Source: an uncultured Alphaproteobacteria bacterium
Lineage (GTDB): Bacteria; Pseudomonadota; Alphaproteobacteria; Caulobacterales; Caulobacteraceae
Reading direction: 5' to 3'
DNA length: 64,000 bases
NCBI GenBank assembly: GCA_903822175.1
Contig: CAIJOB010000032.1
Coordinates: 62,001 to 126,000 of the forward strand
Within the stretch, counting starts at the first letter, position 1; every line of letters starts with the position of its first letter. The notes beneath the pieces were generated by a model. The model was not told where the DNA came from and did no database searches. It saw nothing but the letters and a program-made list of their open reading frames with translations. Positions 28,522 through 37,079 of this stretch are shown in pieces. The position numbers were made by a program, and so were the translations under genes.

Positions 28522-30334
28522 CCCCCTCCTCGTCGGCCGGGGTCGCCGTGCCTTCGGGGGCTTCGGCTTGCGGCAGGGTGCGAACGCCGAGGATCTCGGC
28601 GCCGGGGAAGGTCTTCATCACCGCCAGCACGAAGGGATCCTGCTCGATCTCGCTGCGGACCTCGCGCTCCTCGCGTTTCTGGCGTTCCCAGAGGCTCTCG
28701 GCCCCACCACCGCCTTGCGCGGCGATCAGCCACCGCTCGCCGGTCCACTCCTTGAGCCGCCCCACCAGCCGCTGCGCCAGGTTCACCGGCGCGCCGGGCG
28801 CGGGCTCATATTCGATGGCGCCGGGGCGGAAGCTGATCGGCCGGACGAACCGCTCCACGTCGAGCTTCAGCGAGATGTCCCGCTTCTTCTCGATCAGGGC
28901 CAGCATCTCCTCGAACGTATTGATCACCGCGACCGGTTCACTCGACACCTGCGGCTGTGGAGACGCGAAGCTTCGCGCCACCGGATTGGTCGATCCGCCG
29001 CCGGACGCCACGGCCCCGCCGCCACCGCCCGAAGGCCCACCCGGCGCGCCGCCGCCGCCCGCCGGCGCCTCGCCCGCCTGCAGGCGCTTCAGCGCCTCCT
29101 CCGGCCCCGGCAGGTCGGCGGCGTAGGCCAGCCGGATCAGGGCCATCTCGGCCGCCGCCGCCGCATCGGGCGCTCGGCGCACCTCCTCGTAGGCCTTCAG
29201 CGTCAGCTGCCAGAGCCGCGAGAGCGTGCCGGCTGAAATCGCCGCGCCCACCGCCGCCAGCCGGGCCGACTGGTCCTTGGGCATCACCAGCGCCTGCGGC
29301 CCGATCATCTTGGCAACCGAGGCGCCATGGCAGTGATCCAGCAGATCCAGCATCACCTGGTCCGGATTGGCGCCGTAGCCGTAGAGGGTGCGGAAGGTCT
29401 CGATTCCCGGCCCCGCCTCGCCGCGCATCAGCTGCTCGAACAGGGAGATTGTCTGGGCTCGATCAGCGAGGCCGAGCATGTCGCGGATGGTGGCCGCGGT
29501 GACCGTCTGGCCGGGCTCGGCCTGGACGATGGCCTGGTCGAGCATCGACTGGGCGTCGCGCACGCTGCCCTCGGCGGCCCGGGCGATCAGCATCAGCCCC
29601 TCGGCCTCGACCCGCGCGCCCTCGGCCTCGCTGATCATCTCCAGGTTCTTGACGATCACCTCAGGCTCGACCCGCCGCAGGTCGAACCGCTGGGTGCGCG
29701 ACAGGATGGTCACCGGCACCTTGCGGATCTCGGTGGTGGCGAAGATGAACTTGGCGTGCGGCGGCGGCTCTTCCAGCGTCTTCAACAGGGCGTTGAACGA
29801 CTGGGTCGAGAGCATGTGCACTTCGTCGATGATGTAGACCTTGTAGCGCGCCGAGGTCGGGGCATAGCGGACCCCGTCCAACAGCTCGCGCATCTCATCG
29901 ACCTTGGTGCGGCTGGCGGCGTCGAGTTCCAGCACATCCATGTGCCGCCCTTCGATGATCGACTTGCAGTGGATGCCCTCCACCGTCAGGTCGAGCGTCG
30001 GCTCGTGGATCGTGTCGCTCTCGTAGTTGAGGGCGCGGGCCAGCAGCCGCGCCGTCGTCGTCTTCCCCACGCCCCGGACGCCGGTGAGCATGAAGGCGTG
30101 CGCGATGCGGCCCGACGCGAAGGCGTTCTTCAGCGTCCGCACCATGGCCTCCTGGCCATAGAGATCGTCGAAGGTCCTGGGCCGGTACTTGCGCGCGATG
30201 ACCGTGTAGGCCGCCGAGGCGTCGTCGCTCAGCGTCGGGGCCGGAGCCGGCGCGCCTCCGAACATGTCGATGGCGGGCGGCCCATCAGGCAGCCCTTCAT
30301 CGTCATCGAGCTTCCGGTCGTCTTCGTCGGCCAT
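28508..30334 (-). CDS. dnaX: DNA polymerase III subunits gamma/tau
   Basis: 608-residue clamp-loader ATPase. Walker A GVRGVGKTT near residues 71-79, Walker B IIDEVHM near 151, sensor/arginine-finger region LSRTQRF near 190. The four-cysteine zinc module usual in DnaX between Walker A and Walker B is absent: the segment around HEPTLDLTVEGIHCKSI has a single Cys. A Gly-rich linker (about residues 405-440) leads to the tau C-terminal domain. Start taken at 30334 (MADEDDRK); an ATG at 30343 would add three residues. I see no A-rich slippery site for gamma production. Confidence 0.95.
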   Translation of the reverse strand: MADEDDRKLDDDEGLPDGPPAIDMFGGAPAPAPTLSDDASAAYTVIARKYRPRTFDDLYGQEAMVRTLKNAFASGRIAHAFMLTGVRGVGKTTTARLLARALNYESDTIHEPTLDLTVEGIHCKSIIEGRHMDVLELDAASRTKVDEMRELLDGVRYAPTSARYKVYIIDEVHMLSTQSFNALLKTLEEPPPHAKFIFATTEIRKVPVTILSRTQRFDLRRVEPEVIVKNLEMISEAEGARVEAEGLMLIARAAEGSVRDAQSMLDQAIVQAEPGQTVTAATIRDMLGLADRAQTISLFEQLMRGEAGPGIETFRTLYGYGANPDQVMLDLLDHCHGASVAKMIGPQALVMPKDQSARLAAVGAAISAGTLSRLWQLTLKAYEEVRRAPDAAAAAEMALIRLAYAADLPGPEEALKRLQAGEAPAGGGGAPGGPSGGGGGAVASGGGSTNPVARSFASPQPQVSSEPVAVINTFEEMLALIEKKRDISLKLDVERFVRPISFRPGAIEYEPAPGAPVNLAQRLVGRLKEWTGERWLIAAQGGGGAESLWERQKREEREVRSEIEQDPFVLAVMKTFPGAEILGVRTLPQAEAPEGTATPADEEGDDDD

Positions 30335-30489
30335 GAGGCCCATGTAAGAGCAGGCCCCGCGCACGGCAAAGCGCAAAGCCCCCACCGAGCGGATCGCGCA
30401 CAGAAAAAGCGCTCGCCCGAGGCGCTGTCGCGATGGGCTTGAGGCGAAGCCTCGGCGTTCGCTACCCTCGCGCGAGGGGGAAACGAACC

Positions 30490-31119
30490 ATGGGCAACAT
30501 CCTTCGCGGTTTTCGCCGCGTTCTGGTCTTCACCGGGCGCGACGAGGCCGAAGCCTTCTGGGCCTACGCCCTCGTCATCTTCGTCCTGACGATGGCGGTC
30601 GGGGCGGCGGTGTTCCTGCCAGGCTTCACTGAGACGCTGACGAAGATGCAGCAGTTCGCGGCGGCGCACCCGGATCAGGCCAGCGTCACGCAGGGCCCAG
30701 GGACCTATTCAATCTCGATCCAGGGGTCGCACCCTGAGTTCTTTGCCGATTTCGGACAGACCATTCAGCGCATGGGCGCGGCGATCGGCCTCGGCGCCCT
30801 CTTGCTGGCGGCGGCCGTCACGCGGCGGCTGCACGACCGCGGCCTGACCGGCCTGCTGGGGCTGATGCCCCTGCCGTTCCTGGGCTTCAGCCTCGTGGCC
30901 ATGCCGAAGGTTTTCGCCTCTGTCGGAGATGGCGCTGCGATGCCGCCGGGCTTCCTGGCCGTCTTCGCCAGCAACTTCCTCTACATCGGCGCGCTCGGCC
31001 TGCTGGGCTTCCTGCTGTGGGGTCCCAGCCAGCAGGGGGCCAATCGCTACGGGGAAATGCCACCGCAACCCGCGCCCCGGCCGCCGCCGCCGCCTCTGGC
31101 GCCCCGCCGGCAAGGATAG
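30490..31119 (+). CDS. DUF805 family membrane protein
   Basis: 209-residue inner-membrane protein with DUF805 features: N-terminal FTGRDEAEAFWAYALVIFVLT before helix 1, RRLHDRG near residue 118 after helix 2, and two more helices (LLGLMPLPFLGFSLVAM, FLYIGALGLLGFLLW) with GPSQQGANRYGE near the end, the family's conserved C-terminal motif. An insert of about 50 polar residues lies between helices 1 and 2. Pro-rich tail. Upstream ATG at 30433 would add an unlikely basic leader. Function unknown. Confidence 0.9.
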   Translation: MGNILRGFRRVLVFTGRDEAEAFWAYALVIFVLTMAVGAAVFLPGFTETLTKMQQFAAAHPDQASVTQGPGTYSISIQGSHPEFFADFGQTIQRMGAAIGLGALLLAAAVTRRLHDRGLTGLLGLMPLPFLGFSLVAMPKVFASVGDGAAMPPGFLAVFASNFLYIGALGLLGFLLWGPSQQGANRYGEMPPQPAPRPPPPPLAPRRQG

Positions 31120-31190
31120 CCCGCGCGTGAGGCGCACCGCCCTGGTGCGTCGGACAAGCCGAGCCCGATGAACGGGTTTTAGGAAGAGGT

Positions 31191-31284
31191 GGAGACCGAA
31201 CGGCGACCCGGAACGGAATTCGTTGTGGCTGCTGCCTTCCGGCCCTGACCAGGTTGGCGAAGCGTCCGCCCGCCGCCGATCTCC
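31191..31284 (-). ncRNA. ffs: Signal recognition particle RNA, small (4.5S) type
   Basis: About 94 nt. The minus strand holds the invariant SRP core ACCTGGTCAGGGCCGG and AAGGCAGCAGCCA (Ffh-binding loop and GGAA tetraloop region). The ends pair: 5' GGAGATCGG with 3' TCGGTCTCC. It binds Ffh for co-translational targeting to the membrane. Boundaries are set from the terminal stem and the promoter, so may be off by a few bases. Located upstream of dnaX as in many alphaproteobacteria, with the DUF805 gene between them on the opposite strand. Confidence 0.92.
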
Positions 31285-31291
31285 GCGCGGG

Positions 31292-31320
31292 GATATGGCG
31301 GATTGGGCACAATCTAGCAA
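31292..31320 (-). promoter_or_regulatory. Promoter for SRP RNA gene
   Basis: On the minus strand, TTGCTA (31320-31315), a 17-bp spacer, then CATATC (31297-31292), followed 7 bp later by the first G of the SRP RNA stem. The distance supports both the promoter and the RNA 5' end at 31284. Confidence 0.6.
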
Positions 31321-31411
31321 GTGCGGTGCGTCCGCCGGGCACTTGGCGCCGAACTTGAAGTAGGGGTCACGCACGGTGGGCATTTGCGCCCTTTCACAAC
31401 GTCACGTGCGC

Positions 31412-31453
31412 CGCTCTCCCGGCCTTGCGTTCAGTTCTAAGGCCGGGAGAGCG
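31412..31453. repeat. 15-bp perfect inverted repeat with 12-nt loop
   Basis: Arms CGCTCTCCCGGCCTT (31412-31426) and AAGGCCGGGAGAGCG (31439-31453) around GCGTTCAGTTCT. Not followed by a T-run on either strand. It lies between the SRP RNA promoter and the DUF2277 gene, 76 bp upstream of the latter. May be a protein site, an RNA stem in the 5' leader of DUF2277, or a barrier between the divergent units. The rest of the gap 31321-31529 shows nothing else I can name. Confidence 0.7.
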
Positions 31454-31529
31454 ACCCCACCCCTCTTATCTCGATTGAACGCCGCGCCCTGCGCGCGCAG
31501 GTTTGCGCTCTTAGCCGGAGCCCACGCCG

Positions 31530-31811
31530 ATGTGCCGCAACATCAAGACCCTGTTCAATTTTGAGCCACCTGCGACCCACGATGAGATTCGCGCGGCCTC
31601 GCTGCAGTTCGTGCGCAAGCTCGCCGGCTTCAACGCGCCGTCGAAAGCCAACGAGGCGGCGTTCAACGCCGCCATCGAGGAGGTGTTCGAGGCAGGACAC
31701 CGGCTGCTGCACAACCTGGAGACCCACGCCCCGCCGCGCGACCGCGAGACCGAGGCTCAGAAAGCCAAGGCCCGCTCTGCCCAGCGCTTCGGGGTCAAGG
31801 CGACGGCCTGA
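31530..31811 (+). CDS. DUF2277 domain-containing protein
   Basis: 93-residue cytosolic protein of a small conserved family: begins MCRNIKTLFNFEPPATHDEIRAASLQ, then FVRKLAGFNAPSKANEAAFN and ends with PPRDRETEAQKAKARSAQRFG. The MCRNI start and the RSAQRFG end are family marks. Function unknown. Preceded by a large hairpin in its leader. Confidence 0.92.
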   Translation: MCRNIKTLFNFEPPATHDEIRAASLQFVRKLAGFNAPSKANEAAFNAAIEEVFEAGHRLLHNLETHAPPRDRETEAQKAKARSAQRFGVKATA

Positions 31812-31817
31812 CGGCGG

Positions 31818-32417
31818 CTAGGGCCCTGCGGGCGGCGCGCGTGGGCCCAGCGTCTGCTGCACCGCTGCGTCATGGGCATCGAAGGTCTGACGGGCGATCT
31901 TCTCGTAGGCTTCCAGCTGCGACGAGATCAGCGCGTGCAGCTCCATCAGGAAGTCGAACGGCCCGTCGCGCGGATCGCCTCCAGGCGTGCCCCCGGACGG
32001 CCGAAACGCGTCGCCTGAGGCGCCGCCGGCCATCGCCTGGTTGATCTCGAAGAAGGAATCCAGCGTCAGGATGATCTGCAGCAGCAAGAGGTGCGTGCGC
32101 GCCCGAAGCGCGGTGTCGCGCACGTCGAACAGAGTCTCGCGATTGCGCTCATAGATCTGGGTCTCGCGTTCGGCGGCCTTCAGGAACCGCAGCGTGATCG
32201 CGCCGTAGGGCTCGCCACGCCCGCGCGCCTCATTGCCCATCCGCAGGATCAGCTTCAGCGCCGCCAGGATCTCGCCGAACAGCTGCGCCGCGCTCTGTTC
32301 GCGTTCGCGGCGGCGCAGATGCTGCTCGAGCCGCCCCGACACCAGCCCGCCCATGGAGGCCAGCACCGCGCCGATGATCACCCCCAGCAGGGTTTCGTCA
32401 TTCGGGTCGATATGCAT
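31818..32417 (-). CDS. Membrane-anchored hypothetical protein
   Basis: 199 residues. One N-terminal membrane helix (LLGVIIGAVLASMGGLVSG, about residues 10-28) followed by a charged, mostly helical cytosolic or periplasmic part with heptad character (EQHLRRREREQSAAQLF, FLKAAERETQIYERNRETL). Gly/Pro-rich loop near 130-150. I recognise no family. Convergent with DUF2277 (6 bp apart). Plausible real gene by codon pattern and length, function unknown. Confidence 0.7.
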   Translation of the reverse strand: MHIDPNDETLLGVIIGAVLASMGGLVSGRLEQHLRRREREQSAAQLFGEILAALKLILRMGNEARGRGEPYGAITLRFLKAAERETQIYERNRETLFDVRDTALRARTHLLLLQIILTLDSFFEINQAMAGGASGDAFRPSGGTPGGDPRDGPFDFLMELHALISSQLEAYEKIARQTFDAHDAAVQQTLGPRAPPAGP

Positions 32418-32509
32418 GCCGCCGCGTCCCCAAGCTCACCCCAGTGGGCGGCGCCTGAGCGAATGAATCAAGGCGGGCCGTCTTGCGGCCCGCCCAGAGT
32501 GGCAGATGT

Positions 32510-33643
32510 CTACTGCCCGCCGGACTTCGCGGAGGCGGCCTTGGCAGCGGCTTCCTGCTCTTGTCGGCGCGCGCCGGCCAGGATGGCGGGGAGCGCATAG
32601 TTCCCCTCGTGGCAGGCGTATTCGTAGACGATGCCCTTCAACGGGGAGAAGTCGTACTCGCCGCCCCAGGCCTTGTCCCAGGCGTCCGGGTCTTCCACCT
32701 GGAACTGGTAGTTGATGCGCGTGGGCGAGACACGGGTGAAGCGCTCGGTGACCTTCAGGTTCTTCCAGGAGCCCATGAAGTTGTCGCTCTGCGGGAAGTT
32801 CGTGGTCTCGACCACCAGGGTGTCGCCCTCGAAGTGGCCGATCGAGTCGCCCATCAGCGGCCGGATGGCGTCTGGCAGGTGGCCGCCCTTCAGGCGCACG
32901 ATGCGGGTGTCGTGGATCAGCTCGACCTGGATGGCCACGGCGTCCGGCGACTGCTGGATGTAGTAGTTGTTGTTGTAATAGCCGTTGGCCAGCATCGGCG
33001 GGCTGGAGTTGCGGCCAAAGCCCATGATGCAGCGGTCGCCGTAGCCGCGGTACTCATAGCTGTCGTAGACGTCGCGGTAGCGGGCCGGCGGCGAGGCGCC
33101 GGGCTTGCGGGTCGGCGGCAGGCCGTTGGCGGTGGTGATGATCGAGGAGCGATACTCGCCGTTTACCTCCATCATGTGGTTGCCCGGATCGATCCAGAAG
33201 GTGTTGTAGCCGCCCACGTCCCCGCCGGCCGCGGCGAAGTCGGGCCGGATCTTGACGAGCTTAGCCTCCGCCGAGTTCGGGTCGGTGACGGCGCCGGGCC
33301 CCTTCTTCTGGTCGGTGGGCGCGTCGGCGGCGGCCAGCGCGTCGGCGAAGACCTTCTCCAGTTCCACCGCCTGCTCCTTGGGCACCACCAGCTTGTCGGT
33401 CAGCCTCGAGTTGCGGGTCAGCGGCGTCATGGTGGCGTTGGACCAGTAGCCGGAGAGGTCCGGCTGGCCCATGGCGTTCCTCGGCGTCTTCCAGCCGGGC
33501 GGCGATATGGTCGGATCGGCGTCGGTCTTGACCGCCTTGGCGGGCGCGGCCTTCGGCGCGTCGGCGGCGATCGCCAGGCCCGCGACAGCCAGGCCGGCGG
33601 TCGCAAGAGCGGTTCCCAGCGCGAGTACGAGGGCGCGTCGCAT
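32510..33643 (-). CDS. Exported conserved protein of unknown function
   Basis: 377 residues with a Sec signal peptide (about 27 residues, ends GLAIAADA). Conserved-looking segments: MGQPDLSGYWSN near 58, TPLTRNSRL, GYGDRCIMGFGRN near 210, DAIRPLMGDSIGHFEGDTLVVETTNF near 260-285, and YEYACHEGNYALPAILAGARR near 340-360. I know this pattern as an uncharacterised exported family common in Caulobacterales and sphingomonads; no catalytic motif can be named. Lies just after the exported methyltransferase-like gene in the same direction. Confidence 0.85.
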   Translation of the reverse strand: MRRALVLALGTALATAGLAVAGLAIAADAPKAAPAKAVKTDADPTISPPGWKTPRNAMGQPDLSGYWSNATMTPLTRNSRLTDKLVVPKEQAVELEKVFADALAAADAPTDQKKGPGAVTDPNSAEAKLVKIRPDFAAAGGDVGGYNTFWIDPGNHMMEVNGEYRSSIITTANGLPPTRKPGASPPARYRDVYDSYEYRGYGDRCIMGFGRNSSPPMLANGYYNNNYYIQQSPDAVAIQVELIHDTRIVRLKGGHLPDAIRPLMGDSIGHFEGDTLVVETTNFPQSDNFMGSWKNLKVTERFTRVSPTRINYQFQVEDPDAWDKAWGGEYDFSPLKGIVYEYACHEGNYALPAILAGARRQEQEAAAKAASAKSGGQ

Positions 33644-33769
33644 GGCGTCAGTCTCCCAAATGGTCGGAGTTCAATGAGACTCCGTGGCTCATAACATCGC
33701 GCGACCGGCGCTCCGGAGCAAGCGTTCGCGCCTTATTTCGGCGCCGAAACCCAGGCGGGGCCGTCGGCC

Positions 33770-34525
33770 CTACCTCGGCTTGCGGAACCGGAACATGAAC
33801 TGATCGGTCTTGCCCAGGATCACCGGGTCCAGGACCATCTTGTCGTGAGCGTCGTCCTTCATGGCCAGGACCGCGCTCTCGCCGTCGAACTTGAAGCCCG
33901 CGGCCTCCACCTCGGCGCGCACATCGGCCGGGTTGATGCGGTGCAGGCGGTTGACCGCGGCGGTCTCGTCCATGCCGGCCGGCGCCACGTGGTCGATGAT
34001 GATGAAGACGCCGCCGGGCTTCAGGGCGGCGAAGACCTTCCTGTTGAACGCCGGCACGTCCGCCGGGCCCATGAAGCGCACATGCAGGTCGTGGTAATTC
34101 TGGCGAATGAAGACGGCGTCCAGACCATCGGGCAGCGCCATGTCGTTCATCGGCGCCCGCAGGACTTCGATCCCTTTCCAGGCCGGATCGGTCGCCCGCT
34201 TGGCCTGCAGGTCGACAAGGGCCGGATGCACCTTGAAGATTTCTTCCGGCATGAAGCCGATGACGTGGCCTTTCGGCCCGACCGCCTCGGCAAAGGCGGT
34301 GGTGAACCGGCCGGGGAAGATGTCGGCCACCTTCCAGCCGCGCTTCACGCCGACGAACTTGAGCACTTCCGGCCCGTGATAGGTCGGGCTCGACAGCGCG
34401 TCGCCGCGCGACGGGTCGATCGGCGAATGGATGTCGAACTTCGGCGGCTGAGCGCCCACCGAGCCCGCCGTCAGCGCGAACAGCGCCACGCCCAGCGCGG
34501 CGCCTCTGAACCGGATCATCGTCAT
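33770..34525 (-). CDS. SAM-methyltransferase-fold protein with a signal peptide
   Basis: 251 residues. Begins with a Sec signal peptide (about 24 residues, ends TAGSVGAQ), then a class I methyltransferase-like domain: VADIFPGRFTTAFAEAVGPKGHVIGF near 70-95 replaces the usual E/DxGxGxG with DIFPGR, then GLDAVFIRQNYHDLH near 143 and ALKPGGVFIIIDHV near 175. Start at 34525 follows a strong GGAGG site; the frame is open to 34555. Since SAM is not expected in the periplasm and the glycine motif is altered, it may bind another ligand. 48 bp downstream of the M20 peptidase gene. Confidence 0.85.
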   Translation of the reverse strand: MTMIRFRGAALGVALFALTAGSVGAQPPKFDIHSPIDPSRGDALSSPTYHGPEVLKFVGVKRGWKVADIFPGRFTTAFAEAVGPKGHVIGFMPEEIFKVHPALVDLQAKRATDPAWKGIEVLRAPMNDMALPDGLDAVFIRQNYHDLHVRFMGPADVPAFNRKVFAALKPGGVFIIIDHVAPAGMDETAAVNRLHRINPADVRAEVEAAGFKFDGESAVLAMKDDAHDKMVLDPVILGKTDQFMFRFRKPR

Positions 34526-34573
34526 TTCCCCCTCCTTTTTCGGCGAGGCTAGCACGCCGGAGGGAACCGCGCC

Positions 34574-35992
34574 TCAGTCGGGCTGGTCGGCGTAGATCTT
34601 CATCAGCCGGTAGAGGTAGTCGCGGCTGTCGTAGAGCACCTTGACCCGGATACGCTCGTTCAGGCCGTGGACGCCGTCGCCGTCCGGGTCGCCGAAGGCG
34701 CCGGAAATGCCGTAGGTCGGGATGCCGACCGGAGTCAGGAAGGCGCCGTCGGTGGCGCCGGCCGACATCTCGCGCACGTTGGGTATGCCCGGCCACATCT
34801 CGGCCGACAGCTTCTCGGCGGGGCCCAGCACCTTGGGGTCCAGCGGCGGCGGCGGGGAGACGGCGTTGCGGGTCTCGCGGATCGAGACCTTGACCTGCGG
34901 GTCGGCGATGACCCGGTCGAGGGTCGCCTGCACCTCGGCGACGCTGGTCCCGGGGAAGATGCGGCAGTTGACGTTGGCCTTGGCGCGCTGTGGCAGCGCG
35001 TTGGTGGCGTGGCCGGCCTCCAGCAGGGTCGCCACGCAGTTGGTGTGCAGGATGGCGTTGAGGTCGAGGTCCTTTTCCAGGAGGTCGCGCGCGGCCATGT
35101 CCTTGGGGTCGGCCAGCAGGGTCTTCAGCGCCGCCTGTTCGGCCGGCGTGCGGGTCTTGGCCATGGCGATGAAATAGCCGCGCGTGGTGTCGGAGAACAT
35201 CACCGGGAAGCGGTAGCCCTGGATGTGCGTCAGCGCCGCGGCCAGGTGGTAGATGGCGTTGTCCGGCTGGGGCCGCGAGGAGTGGCCGCCGGGATTGGTG
35301 ACCTCCAGCGTGTAGTTCTGGCTGAGCTTTTCGCCCACCTGGATGCCCATCAGGATCGGCTTGCCGGCCGCATCCAGATCGCCGCCGCCGCCCTCGTTGA
35401 CCGCGAAGGCAGCATCGATCAGGTCGCGCTTGTTGGCCGCCAGGTACTGGGCGCCGTTGAAGGCGCCGTTGGTTTCCTCACCGCAGGTGAGCGCCATCTT
35501 CAGGGTGCGGCGCGGATGGAAGCCTTCCTTCTTGTAGCGCGCAAGGGTGTCGACCCACGTGGCCGCCATGGCCTTGTCGTCGAAGGAGCCGCGGGCATAG
35601 AAGTTGCCGTTCTCCTCGACCAGCGTGAAGGGGTCGCGCGTCCAGTCCTCGCGCTTGGCCTCCACGACGTCCAGGTGGGCCAGCATCAGAACCGCCTTGG
35701 CCTTGGGGTCCCTGCCCGGCAGGATCGCCACCAGGCCGCCTTCCTTGGGATGGTCGGGCGCGGCGAAGGGGTGCAGGTCGCTGTCGGGGAAGCCGGCGGC
35801 CTTCAGATGGGCGGCCATCCGCTCGGCGGCGAGCGTGCAGGACCCCACCGACAGGCTGGTGTTGGTCTCCACCAGCTCCTTGTAAAGCGCGCGGAACTCG
35901 ACCTGGTCGGGCCGTGGCTGCGGCGCTTGAGCCAGCACCGGGCCGGCGGCGACAGCGGAAACGGCGAGCGCGGAAATCAAGGTTCTGAACAC
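34574..35992 (-). CDS. Secreted M20 family zinc peptidase
   Basis: 472-residue M20/M25/M40 peptidase, exported (signal ends GPVLAQA). Metal ligands: His and Asp in LAHLDVVEA near residue 107, bridging Asp in GSFDDKA near 138, catalytic Glu pair in TCGEETNG near 170, acidic ligand in VNEGGGG near 200, C-terminal His in DGVHGLNE near 445. The lid domain lies between. Likely removes C- or N-terminal residues from peptides in the periplasm. First of three exported proteins encoded in a row. Confidence 0.94.
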   Translation of the reverse strand: MFRTLISALAVSAVAAGPVLAQAPQPRPDQVEFRALYKELVETNTSLSVGSCTLAAERMAAHLKAAGFPDSDLHPFAAPDHPKEGGLVAILPGRDPKAKAVLMLAHLDVVEAKREDWTRDPFTLVEENGNFYARGSFDDKAMAATWVDTLARYKKEGFHPRRTLKMALTCGEETNGAFNGAQYLAANKRDLIDAAFAVNEGGGGDLDAAGKPILMGIQVGEKLSQNYTLEVTNPGGHSSRPQPDNAIYHLAAALTHIQGYRFPVMFSDTTRGYFIAMAKTRTPAEQAALKTLLADPKDMAARDLLEKDLDLNAILHTNCVATLLEAGHATNALPQRAKANVNCRIFPGTSVAEVQATLDRVIADPQVKVSIRETRNAVSPPPPLDPKVLGPAEKLSAEMWPGIPNVREMSAGATDGAFLTPVGIPTYGISGAFGDPDGDGVHGLNERIRVKVLYDSRDYLYRLMKIYADQPD

Positions 35993-36092
35993 GGATAGAA
36001 TCCCCCGGAAAAGTCGCCGCGAACCTGCGGTGTGATGGCGGACCTGGCAAGCCCGCCGCGCGGTCCATTGGCCTCCGATGGCGCGGGCGCCC

Positions 36093-36995
36093 TCAGACGG
36101 GCCGAATCGCCGCGCCGATCTGCTCGATCAGGCTCTGCAGGGGCGAGGTCTCGAACGGCGGATCGACGGTGGTGAGGCGGAGCGCGATGCTCGGCAGGGT
36201 CTCGCGCACCTGCAGCGCGACCAGCGAGCCCGCCGCCAGTTCCTCGCTCACCGCATAGTCCGGCAGCACGCCGACCGCGTCGCTGGTCTGCACGCCCCGC
36301 TTCACGCCATCGACGCTGCCGGCGGATTCGAAGCGGGCGGCCTGGGCGCCGGCGCGCAGCCAGGCTTGCATCAGGGCGTTGAAGGCCCCGTCCGGATCGG
36401 CCAGCAGCAGCGCGCGCCCCGCTAGGTCCGCCCGGCCGACCGCAAGCTGCGCTAAGGGGTTGCGCGGCGAGACCACCAGCCGCAGCTGGGCCGGGGAGAT
36501 GGCGCGCAGACCCCTGCCGTCGCCGCCGAGCGCGGCCTCGGCGCCCTCGATGGTCAGGGCCGCGTCGAGCTCGAAGCGGCTCACCCGCCTGCGCAGCTCC
36601 TCGCACAGGCCAATGGTCACCCGGACGTCCACCCGGGGCCAGGTCTCGCGGAAGGCGCGCAGCGGCTTGGGCAACAGGAAGGAGCTGATCGATTCCACGG
36701 TCCCCAGGCGGATCACCTCGTGGCTCTCCTCCGACACCGCCGCCAGCGCCGCCTCGGACGCGGCGATCAGGGCCTGGGCGTGCGGCAGCAGGGCCAGGGC
36801 GGCGGGCGTCAGCGTCGCCTCGCGGCCGGCGCGGCGCACGGTGACCGGCGCGCCGATCACCCGCTCCAGCGACAGCAGGGTCTCCGAGACCGTCGATTGG
36901 GCCAGCCCCAGACCACGCGCCGCCGAGGCCACGCCGCCGCTTTCGCTCAGCGCAACCAACACCCGGCAGTGGCGGACTTCGAGATCTTTGCTCAT
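36093..36995 (-). CDS. LysR family transcriptional regulator
   Basis: 300 residues. Winged HTH at residues 5-64 (CRVLVALSESGGVASAARGLGLAQSTVSETLLSLERVIG), followed by the two-lobed effector domain (IRLGTVESISSFLLPKPLRAF onward). Divergent from an isochorismatase-type hydrolase, with a T-N11-A dyad right at the start codon region. The open frame continues to 37664 through the neighbour's antisense; ATG at 36995 is the natural start. Effector unknown. Confidence 0.93.
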   Translation of the reverse strand: MSKDLEVRHCRVLVALSESGGVASAARGLGLAQSTVSETLLSLERVIGAPVTVRRAGREATLTPAALALLPHAQALIAASEAALAAVSEESHEVIRLGTVESISSFLLPKPLRAFRETWPRVDVRVTIGLCEELRRRVSRFELDAALTIEGAEAALGGDGRGLRAISPAQLRLVVSPRNPLAQLAVGRADLAGRALLLADPDGAFNALMQAWLRAGAQAARFESAGSVDGVKRGVQTSDAVGVLPDYAVSEELAAGSLVALQVRETLPSIALRLTTVDPPFETSPLQSLIEQIGAAIRPV

Positions 36996-36998
36996 CCC

Positions 36999-37013
36999 AT
37001 CGGTATTCCCGAT
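36999..37013. promoter_or_regulatory. LysR-type operator (T-N11-A dyad)
   Basis: ATCGG-tattc-CCGAT, a perfect 15-bp dyad that contains the LysR signature T-N11-A. It begins 4 bp upstream of the LysR ATG and 67-81 bp upstream of the isochorismatase start, so it can serve autorepression and activation of the divergent gene. Confidence 0.7.
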
Positions 37014-37079
37014 AGCTTCATCGCTGTTTTGGCCCCCCTGTCCCGCGGGATCAAGCTCCTTCCGTCTGGAGACCCGCGC

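Noticed and set aside
30709..31383. Minus-strand 224-residue frame running through the SRP RNA gene
   Set aside because: It overlaps the SRP RNA and DUF805 gene in antisense; no recognisable protein beyond the coincidence.
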